DNA of 5,904 nucleotides from Candidatus Thalassarchaeaceae archaeon. GTDB taxonomy: Archaea > Thermoplasmatota > Poseidoniia > Poseidoniales > Thalassarchaeaceae. Under the pieces are notes generated by a model. That model saw only the letters and a list, made by a program, of their open reading frames with translations. It was not told the DNA's origin and ran no database searches. The stretch lies in contig DUIL01000064.1 in the NCBI GenBank assembly GCA_013330385.1, positions 1 to 5,904 of the forward strand. Direction: 5' to 3'. Shown one piece after another: positions 1-5,479 of this stretch. The translations under genes and the position numbers were made by a program. Each line of letters begins with the position of its first letter. The first letter of the stretch is position 1.

Positions 1-1150
1 TATTGTTACCCGTCTCAACAAAGGTGTTGAAGCTTTGTTGAAGGGGGCTGGAGCCGAATTAATCAGTGGCTGGGCTACCTTTACAGGGCCGAAGAAATGT
101 ACTGTTGAAGGTGAAAATGTCAACGTCAATATAGAAGCGGAAAATGTCATCATTGCTACGGGTTCGAGCCACATTGACTTGCCCTTCATGCCTTGTGATG
201 AGGAATTTATTCTTTCATCAACAGGTGCACTAGATTTGGAGAAGTTACCCAAGACCGCTGCCATTGTAGGTGGCGGCTATATTGGACTAGAGTTAGGTTG
301 TGCATTAAGCAAACTAGGTGCCGAAGTAACTGTAGTTGAGGGTATGGATTCAATTCTAGCTATCATGGATAAAGAAATTCGGCGACCATTGGAAATTTGG
401 CTAAAGAAACACAAAGTTGCCATTCACACCAATGCCTTGGCACGTGGCGCTGAAATCAAAGGAAAAGGCGCTAGTCGAAAGGTTCACTTAACTTTCCAGA
501 AGGAAGGAGAAGAACAGACTATCAAAGTGGACAAAGTGCTCGTCACAGTAGGTAGAAAACCCAACACAAAGGGTTGGGGTTTGGAAAATATGGGAATTAG
601 GATGGATACTGGTGGCCGCTTTATCAGAATAGACCACCAATGTAGAACCAACATCCCGGGGGTCTTCTCTATTGGAGATGTAGCAGGTGAACCAATGCTC
701 GCCCATAAAGCATCAGCACAAGGGGAAATGGTTGCAGAAATTATTGCAGGACATAATCGCGAGTTTGACAAAGTGGCCATCCCTGCTATTGTATTTACAG
801 AACCAGAGATAGTTTCTGTCGGACTCTCGCCAGAAGAAGCAAAAGAGCGTGGTGAGGAGATTATTATCGGTAAATTCCCTCTAGCTGCAAATGGCCGGGC
901 ACTGACTCTTGAGGCAGAAAAGACTGCCGGATTCATTCGTGTAACCGCAAGAGAGTCAGATCATGTAATTCTTGGTGTTCAAGCCGTAGGCAGCCACGTA
1001 GCAGAACTACATGGTGAGTTTGTTTTAGCACTAGAAATGGGTGCCTTACTCGAAGACATTGCAGATACCGTTCATGCTCATCCCACAATGACAGAGGCAT
1101 TCCACGAAGGTGTTCTGAAAACACTCGGACATGCTATTCACACAGCCTGA
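1..1150 (+). CDS. lpdA: Dihydrolipoamide dehydrogenase (E3), 5'-truncated by window edge
   Basis: This is the flavoprotein E3 that re-oxidises dihydrolipoyl groups on 2-oxoacid dehydrogenase (or glycine cleavage) complexes and passes electrons to NAD+; it acts in the cytoplasm. The frame is open to the left edge (first full codon at 2), giving 382 visible residues. Compared with the ~470-residue family, about 90 N-terminal residues are missing, including the first FAD-binding Rossmann motif and the redox-active CxxxxC disulfide. Visible, numbered from codon 2: the ATG segment (52-54), NAD-binding GGGYIGLELG (90-99), TVGRKPNT (182-189), the second FAD motif SIGD followed by PMLAHKA (about 223-236), TEPE in the dimerisation domain, and the C-terminal HAHPTMTE with the catalytic His360/Glu365 dyad. 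The TTG at 35 is an internal Leu codon, not a start. lipB follows 10 nt after the stop. The HAHP end and PMLAHKA motif favour Lpd over mercuric or glutathione reductase, although the disulfide itself cannot be seen. Confidence 0.95.
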   Translation, partial: IVTRLNKGVEALLKGAGAELISGWATFTGPKKCTVEGENVNVNIEAENVIIATGSSHIDLPFMPCDEEFILSSTGALDLEKLPKTAAIVGGGYIGLELGCALSKLGAEVTVVEGMDSILAIMDKEIRRPLEIWLKKHKVAIHTNALARGAEIKGKGASRKVHLTFQKEGEEQTIKVDKVLVTVGRKPNTKGWGLENMGIRMDTGGRFIRIDHQCRTNIPGVFSIGDVAGEPMLAHKASAQGEMVAEIIAGHNREFDKVAIPAIVFTEPEIVSVGLSPEEAKERGEEIIIGKFPLAANGRALTLEAEKTAGFIRVTARESDHVILGVQAVGSHVAELHGEFVLALEMGALLEDIADTVHAHPTMTEAFHEGVLKTLGHAIHTA

Positions 1151-1154
1151 GGTG
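1149..1154 (+). promoter_or_regulatory. Shine-Dalgarno site deciding the lipB start
   Basis: GAGGTG lies 6 nt before the ATG at 1161 and overlaps the lpdA stop codon (TGA at 1148-1150). The upstream in-frame ATG at 1131 has no comparable site. This spacing favours 1161 as the lipB start and suggests that ribosomes ending lpdA re-initiate on lipB. Confidence 0.65.
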
Positions 1155-1160
1155 CTTCAA

Positions 1161-1835
1161 ATGCGACTCCTGCGTATACTCCGCGCGGGATTTGAAGAAC
1201 ACTCTGTGATAGACGAGGTAATGCGTGACATGCAACAACAACGTATTGATGACTTGATACCAGATACACTAATCTTGGTACAACATCCTGAAATTGTGAC
1301 CCTCGGACCAAAGGCACAAAGAGATGGAATCAATCTTCCTAGTTACCCCACGAGAATAGTCGACAGGGGTGGTGGGGTTACCTATCACGGGCCTGGACAG
1401 TTAGTTTGCTACCCCATCATCAAGTGGGAAAAGGAAGAGCAATCAATTCGTGGAATTATCAATCGGATTGAAGACTGGGTCATGGCCTCTCTAGCAGACT
1501 GTGGAGTCGACGGATACAGGGATGAAAGGATGATGGGGGTTTGGGTAGATGAACACAAAATATGCTCAATTGGACTTTCATTCAAGCACTGGGTAAGCCG
1601 CCATGGAACCGCTATCAATTTTGATATTCCTAACCGAAGAATAGAGGCTCTTCCTTGTTGTGGATTAACCCCTGGTACAACCACTTCATTGACTGCACTA
1701 GGGCATTCTCACGACTTAGAAGGCCGTTTTATTGACCGTTCGAGATTAGAAGAAGCACTGTTGATACACCTAGAAGAATTCCTTGGAAGAAAAGCAATGG
1801 TTCCTGAAGATTGGAGCCCGGAGTTGGTCGCTTGA
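1161..1835 (+). CDS. lipB: Lipoyl(octanoyl) transferase LipB
   Basis: LipB moves an octanoyl group from octanoyl-acyl carrier protein to the lysine of lipoyl domains (E2 subunits, GcvH), the first step of lipoyl assembly before sulfur insertion by lipoyl synthase. The 224-residue product has the normal family length. Visible motifs, numbered from the ATG at 1161: an HPEIVTLG segment equivalent to the HPPVFTQG of E. coli LipB, the signature RGGGVTYHGPGQ (69-80), HKICSIG with the catalytic Lys133, RHGTAIN (His148), and PCCG with the acyl-accepting Cys167 just before Gly168. The Lys/Cys dyad is therefore complete. The start at 1161 is chosen for its GAGGTG site and because MRLLRILRAG aligns with the family's N-terminus; the alternative ATG at 1131 would add 10 residues and overlap lpdA by 20 bp. 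It sits directly after lpdA, consistent with a lipoyl operon, and its stop overlaps the next gene's TTG. LplA-type ligases share the fold but lack the Cys of the PCG motif, so LipB is the better call. Confidence 0.93.
   Translation: MRLLRILRAGFEEHSVIDEVMRDMQQQRIDDLIPDTLILVQHPEIVTLGPKAQRDGINLPSYPTRIVDRGGGVTYHGPGQLVCYPIIKWEKEEQSIRGIINRIEDWVMASLADCGVDGYRDERMMGVWVDEHKICSIGLSFKHWVSRHGTAINFDIPNRRIEALPCCGLTPGTTTSLTALGHSHDLEGRFIDRSRLEEALLIHLEEFLGRKAMVPEDWSPELVA
1820..1823 (+). promoter_or_regulatory. Shine-Dalgarno site for the TTG-started PLP enzyme gene
   Basis: GGAG lies 8 nt before TTG 1832 and inside the last codons of lipB. It supports TTG 1832, which overlaps the lipB stop as TTGA, over the earlier in-frame TTG at 1811, which has only a weak purine run upstream. 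Confidence 0.5.
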
Positions 1836-3016
1836 GACCTGAAAGAAGCCCGTTAGCTGAACATTGGCAACTAGATCCATCTATCACATTTCTCAATCAT
1901 GGTTCATTTGGTGCTACACCAACTATTGTGCTTGAAGAACAAAATCGAATTAGACATCTGATGGAGAGTGACCCAGTTCGATTCTTTGAACGTGAATCTC
2001 ATGATTTACATTCTAAGGCACTCAATTCTCTAGCAATATTTCTCAATGCTGATGTGGATGGATTGACTTTTTGTCATAACGCAACAGGAGGTGTAAACAC
2101 TATCCTAAGGAGTCTAGAACTTGAGCCGGGTGATGAGATTATTGTGCCCAATCATGCCTATCAAGCATGCTGGAATACTGTCGATTTTGTTTGCCGGCGG
2201 TGGGGGGCAAAAACAGTAGTTGTTGATATCCCATTTCGTGTAGAAAATGAAGATCAGTTAATCGAACTTCTATTAGATGCCATTACACCAAGAACAGTTC
2301 TTGCAATGATAGATACGGTGACGAGCCCAACAGGCCTAAGAATGCCATTTGAGAGGTTAGTTGATGAATTCCAATCGAGAAACATCGATGTTCTGCTCGA
2401 CGCAGCTCATGGACCTGGAATTGTCCCACTTAATTTGCAAGCATTAGATGCTGCTTACATCACAGGAAATTGTCACAAATGGTTGTGTACACCGAAAGGT
2501 TCCGCCTTTCTTCATATCCGAGAAGACAGGAAAGACAGAATAAAGCCTCTGACGATTGGGCATGGATACTCATCTGTGGCTTCAAAACAAGAAAAATTTC
2601 GATTCGAATTTGACTGGCAAGGTACCCACGACCCTAGTTCATTCTTCAGCATTCCAACGGCTCTAGAATTTATGCAAGGATTAGTTCCGGATGGTTTTTC
2701 GGGGATTATACAGCATAACAACAAACTAGCAAGAGACGGGAGAGAGCTACTCTGCGAGGTTCTCAATACAACTCCTCCCGTCCCAGATTCAATGATTACA
2801 GCGATGGCGGCAATTGAATTACCAGGAGGTCATACGGGTCCGCCCGATTTCACCGGTGATCCATTACACAATAGCCTACTAGATGAACACGGCATTCAAG
2901 TTCCCGTATTCCCTTGGCAACATCACCAAACAAGATATATGCGAATTTCTTCTTACCTATATAATTCTGAAAAGGAATACAAATTTTTGGCAGAAAAATT
3001 GCTAAATTATCTATGA
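1832..3016 (+). CDS. Class V aminotransferase-fold PLP enzyme, isopenicillin N epimerase-like
   Basis: This is a cytoplasmic fold-type I PLP enzyme of the class V aminotransferase/cysteine desulfurase superfamily, in the branch annotated as isopenicillin N epimerase (CefD)-like. Numbered from TTG 1832 (394 residues): N-terminal FLNHGSFGATP (20-30), the branch hallmark; VRFFE (50-54); TGGVNT (85-90), the probable phosphate-binding turn; LLDAAHGPG (188-196) with Asp190 facing the PLP ring nitrogen; GNCHKW with the Schiff-base Lys216; and a C-terminal MRIS motif with Arg371, the likely substrate-carboxylate contact. All PLP-binding landmarks are present. No beta-lactam genes are near, so true epimerase activity is unlikely; an amino acid epimerase, a C-S lyase (EgtE-like), a desulfurase or an aminotransferase are all possible. 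The obvious NifS/SufS active-site cysteine loop is not apparent. Translation is probably coupled to lipB through the TTGA overlap (1832-1835). The in-frame ATG at 1961 is rejected because it would remove the FLNHGSFG motif. The family call is firm and the substrate is unknown. Confidence 0.88.
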   Translation: MRPERSPLAEHWQLDPSITFLNHGSFGATPTIVLEEQNRIRHLMESDPVRFFERESHDLHSKALNSLAIFLNADVDGLTFCHNATGGVNTILRSLELEPGDEIIVPNHAYQACWNTVDFVCRRWGAKTVVVDIPFRVENEDQLIELLLDAITPRTVLAMIDTVTSPTGLRMPFERLVDEFQSRNIDVLLDAAHGPGIVPLNLQALDAAYITGNCHKWLCTPKGSAFLHIREDRKDRIKPLTIGHGYSSVASKQEKFRFEFDWQGTHDPSSFFSIPTALEFMQGLVPDGFSGIIQHNNKLARDGRELLCEVLNTTPPVPDSMITAMAAIELPGGHTGPPDFTGDPLHNSLLDEHGIQVPVFPWQHHQTRYMRISSYLYNSEKEYKFLAEKLLNYL

Positions 3017-3021
3017 GTCAT

Positions 3022-3035
3022 ATTCAAGTTTGAAT
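3022..3035. repeat. 14-bp perfect palindrome upstream of ubiX
   Basis: ATTCAA (3022-3027), a GT spacer, then TTGAAT (3030-3035) form a perfect inverted repeat with 6-bp arms in the 35-nt gap before ubiX. An overlapping alternative is a TCAAG/CTTGA stem (3024-3028 with 3038-3042, 9-nt loop) that runs into the ribosome site. It could be an operator for a dimeric regulator or an RNA hairpin affecting ubiX translation. The symmetry is seen directly; any function is inference. Confidence 0.4.
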
Positions 3036-3040
3036 TGCTT

Positions 3041-3046
3041 GAGGAG
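3041..3046 (+). promoter_or_regulatory. Strong Shine-Dalgarno site for ubiX
   Basis: GAGGAG lies 5 nt before the ATG at 3052. It is the strongest ribosome site in the window and fixes the ubiX start. Its first two bases fall in one arm of the possible TCAAG/CTTGA hairpin, so that stem could partly mask it. Confidence 0.7.
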
Positions 3047-3051
3047 ATACC

Positions 3052-3630
3052 ATGCCAGAGGCAGTGGTTGCAATCACAGGGGCCTCAGGGGCTCGTTACG
3101 GGGTACGCTTGCTGGAGGCTCTAAACGAAGCTGAATGGGATACACATCTGATTATCACCAGAGAAGGAGCCATTAATCTCAAACTAGAATGCGGCATTAC
3201 ACCTACGGATTTGGCCAATAATCTCAATGTCACACTTGAAGATAATAACAATCTCGCAGCCAAATCAGCCTCGGGTTCAGCAAAATTCTCAGCCTATATT
3301 GTCTGTCCAGCTAGTGGTACGACTATAGGAAAAATTGCTGCAGGAATTAGTGACAATCTTGCTACACGCAGTGCGCTCGTTGCAATGAAAGAAAGAAGGA
3401 AACTTATCCTTGTCCCTAGAGAATCCCCCTACTCTACACCTCATCTTCAAGCAATGGCAAATCTTTCTCAATGGGGGGTCGTTATTTTACCCGCAAGCCC
3501 TGGATTTTACAATCAACCTGAATCAATAGAAGATTTGGTTGATTTTGTGGTTGCTCGCATCCTTGACCAGTTAGATATTCAGCATAATTTAGGAAAACGC
3601 TGGACTGGTGATGAAGTAGGCTCGCAGTAA
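3052..3630 (+). CDS. ubiX: Flavin prenyltransferase UbiX
   Basis: UbiX joins a dimethylallyl group to reduced FMN, producing the prenylated FMN cofactor used by UbiD-type decarboxylases. The 192-residue protein has normal family length. Visible residues: ITGASGARYG (8-17) with Ser12 in the flavin-binding turn; CPASGTTIGKIAAG (85-98); KERR with Lys113; PRESPYS with Arg123 and Glu124; FYNQP with Tyr153; and Arg169 near the C-terminus. Lys113, Arg123, Glu124, Tyr153 and Arg169 keep exactly the spacing of Lys129, Arg139, Glu140, Tyr169 and Arg185 in the Pseudomonas enzyme, so the active site looks intact. No ubiD partner is in the window. In an archaeon the likely client is the UbiD-like anhydromevalonate phosphate decarboxylase of the archaeal mevalonate route, or a menaquinone-type decarboxylase; in a bacterium it would be quinone synthesis. 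Related flavin Cys decarboxylases (Dfp/EpiD) lack the KERR/RE pattern, so UbiX is secure. Confidence 0.95.
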   Translation: MPEAVVAITGASGARYGVRLLEALNEAEWDTHLIITREGAINLKLECGITPTDLANNLNVTLEDNNNLAAKSASGSAKFSAYIVCPASGTTIGKIAAGISDNLATRSALVAMKERRKLILVPRESPYSTPHLQAMANLSQWGVVILPASPGFYNQPESIEDLVDFVVARILDQLDIQHNLGKRWTGDEVGSQ

Positions 3631-3660
3631 AGCGGTTCCTTACCCACTCTAATACAGGTT

Positions 3661-3678
3661 GGGTTCAAGAGGGGTTCA
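3661..3678 (+). repeat. Two direct GGGTTCA repeats before the SAP/M28 gene
   Basis: GGGTTCA occurs at 3661-3667 and again at 3672-3678, so the copies start 11 bp apart, about one helical turn, in the 75-nt gap between ubiX and the peptidase gene. The same gap has a weak ACCCA/TGGGT pairing (3642-3646 with 3660-3664) and no convincing TATA box or oligo-T terminator. The repeat might be a tandem protein-binding site or chance. Confidence 0.3.
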
Positions 3679-3694
3679 TTGACCGGGTGATAAT

Positions 3695-3698
3695 GAGG
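3695..3698 (+). promoter_or_regulatory. Shine-Dalgarno site for the GTG-started peptidase gene
   Basis: GAGG lies 7 nt before GTG 3706. It supports this GTG over the in-frame ATG at 3724, which has no purine-rich site and would trim six residues leading into the SAP domain. Confidence 0.5.
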
Positions 3699-3705
3699 CG
3701 TTAGT

Positions 3706-5472
3706 GTGTCAGATTGGGAATTAATGACAGTTGCTGAGCTAAAGCGGGAGCTAGCAGAACTAGGATTACCTGTTAGCGGGAAAAAATCAGAGCTTGTTCA
3801 GAGGTTGTGTGAGGCGGTTCCACCGACAGGAATTATCCTTGAAGCGGAAGTTGTTGATGAAAAGGAGAATGCCCCTAAAAATGGGTTGTTCAAGAAAATT
3901 CTCTACTACAATTCTCCGGAGAATGTTCGCAATAGAATTAGAAGAATTAAGGAAATGCCCATTCCGGTTCTTGCAGTAGCTGGAATTATGCTATTGGGCA
4001 CTATGGGTGGCGCAGTCCTATATGGTGATGATTTCATTGATTGGATACAAGGAGAGCCCGACTACGAATTGATTGACTTCGAACCTTCTTCAGCTAGAGG
4101 TTATGCCCAGTCAATAATCAACATGGGGCATCCCGAATGGGAAGGGAGAATGTCTGGAACTGTTGAGGAACACAATACTGCTGAATTCATCAAAGCCAAT
4201 TTCACTAGTATGGGAATACCTTCTACAATAGAAGATTTTGAAGTCCCTATGTTCGTTATCGATAATGAACCTGAATTAACTATCTGTAATCCAGGTGATG
4301 TTGGGCAAACATTCCCTGCCCTTGCTTGTGGTGCTTCTGATATTAACGCCGAATTCATAGAATTCAATCATCGAACTGACTTCGTCTTACAGGGTTATAG
4401 TGGATCTGCATTCATACGCTTTGTTGATGATATTGACTTAATTGATTTAGGCAATGGAAATGAATCAGCGGATTGGGCTAGTGCAGCAAGTTCTGTGGCT
4501 CTAATTCACATGACAAATGAAACTGAATCAAACACCGCTCTCTTTACACGAGCATCCGAGAACGATGTCTCAGGATTGATTCTAGTTAACGAACGCCAGA
4601 ATTGTGATGAACTAGTTTCAGGCGACTGTGTGCCCTATTTCAAATCCGTTGACATTTCTTCAGTGACCAACATACCTGTTGATTTGGGATTCATTATGGT
4701 AAGCAAAAGTGTTGGACAAACACTTGTTGAACAAGTAATAAATCAAGATGCCAGATTACAATTCTTCACCTATGTAGAAAATTCAGGAGAGGCTACAGTC
4801 AAAGTTCCGTGTGGAATAATTGAAGGAAAAACCGATTCATTAATTGTAATTGGAGCACATCATGATACCGTCTATATGGGACAAGGGGCAGTTGATGACA
4901 CCTCTGGGACGGCTACGGTTCTTGAGATGGCACGGCAATTTGGACTAATTGAAAACGAATTAGGAAAACCAGAACATACGATATATTTCTGCACATGGGG
5001 TGGTGAAGAAGAAGGACTCTATGGCTCAACACATTGGGTGGATAAACACCGAAATAATTTGTTTGAAAATCTGAGATTATATGTGAATTTAGATATGAAT
5101 CATGTCGATGCTGAAAGAAACTCAGGAGTGACACTCTTTGGGAATAGTGCAAAAGATGTAGAACATATACAAGGTATCTCTTCAAAGTTCAAGAAACAGC
5201 ATCCTGAACTTGCTGATAAGTATTCAATCAATGTAAGAAAGATGGGGGATACTGAGATGCCCTACAACTCAGATCATGCACCATTCGTTTACAATATCGA
5301 TGAAGATGATTCGGATGGTAAGACCTATGGAAAAGCAGTAGTCTGCTACGGTTCTGGTTCTTCCGAATATCACACCTACCTAGACAATATGGACAGGTTC
5401 AATGAAGAAAGCCTTGCAGTATCAGGAATCATCTATGGTTCCCTAGTTTACTACCTCTCATATGGAGAATAG
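3706..5472 (+). CDS. Membrane-anchored M28 zinc aminopeptidase with cytoplasmic SAP domain
   Basis: This is a 588-residue three-part protein. Residues about 5-37 match a SAP helix-loop-helix (TVAELKRELAELGLPVSGKK), a fold usually binding DNA or RNA. A basic linker (about 62-82) leads into one transmembrane helix (about 86-107). The positive-inside rule then puts the SAP domain in the cytoplasm and the C-terminal ~480 residues outside. The outer part is a family M28 dinuclear-zinc peptidase: the GAHHDT metal ligand His385 with Asp387, GAVDDTSG (bridging Asp397), GGEEEG (general base Glu434 and ligand Glu435), LDMN (Asp463), SDHAPF (522-527) and YHTYLD (His556). By alignment with Aeromonas aminopeptidase all five metal ligands are kept. 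An insert at about 225-345 resembles a protease-associated (PA) domain, and C300/C308 are close enough for an extracytoplasmic disulfide. It likely trims peptides outside the cell for uptake. It may be transcribed with ubiX or from its own weak promoter. The peptidase call is firm, the PA domain tentative, and the SAP ligand unknown. Confidence 0.9.
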   Translation: MSDWELMTVAELKRELAELGLPVSGKKSELVQRLCEAVPPTGIILEAEVVDEKENAPKNGLFKKILYYNSPENVRNRIRRIKEMPIPVLAVAGIMLLGTMGGAVLYGDDFIDWIQGEPDYELIDFEPSSARGYAQSIINMGHPEWEGRMSGTVEEHNTAEFIKANFTSMGIPSTIEDFEVPMFVIDNEPELTICNPGDVGQTFPALACGASDINAEFIEFNHRTDFVLQGYSGSAFIRFVDDIDLIDLGNGNESADWASAASSVALIHMTNETESNTALFTRASENDVSGLILVNERQNCDELVSGDCVPYFKSVDISSVTNIPVDLGFIMVSKSVGQTLVEQVINQDARLQFFTYVENSGEATVKVPCGIIEGKTDSLIVIGAHHDTVYMGQGAVDDTSGTATVLEMARQFGLIENELGKPEHTIYFCTWGGEEEGLYGSTHWVDKHRNNLFENLRLYVNLDMNHVDAERNSGVTLFGNSAKDVEHIQGISSKFKKQHPELADKYSINVRKMGDTEMPYNSDHAPFVYNIDEDDSDGKTYGKAVVCYGSGSSEYHTYLDNMDRFNEESLAVSGIIYGSLVYYLSYGE

Positions 5473-5479
5473 AGAAAAA

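Noticed and set aside
484..936. 150-codon open frame on the - strand inside lpdA
   Set aside because: It lies wholly antisense to a region with clear dihydrolipoamide dehydrogenase motifs and shows no recognisable domain; it is a shadow frame.
1131..1160. Upstream in-frame ATG for lipB, overlapping lpdA by 20 bp
   Set aside because: It has no ribosome site, while ATG 1161 has GAGGTG at 6-nt spacing and the family's N-terminal alignment begins there. It remains a possible alternative start.
1811..1831. Earlier in-frame TTG as the start of the PLP enzyme gene
   Set aside because: It has a weaker upstream site than TTG 1832, which forms a TTGA overlap with the lipB stop and has GGAG 8 nt before it.
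3657..3680. GGTTCA-type tRNA T-loop resemblance in the ubiX-peptidase gap
   Set aside because: No acceptor, D or anticodon stems can be drawn in the 75-nt gap, and the T-arm would not pair.
4913..5185. 90-codon - strand frame inside the M28 catalytic domain
   Set aside because: It is antisense to the region carrying the zinc ligands Glu434/Glu435 and Asp463; its composition looks like a reverse-frame artefact.
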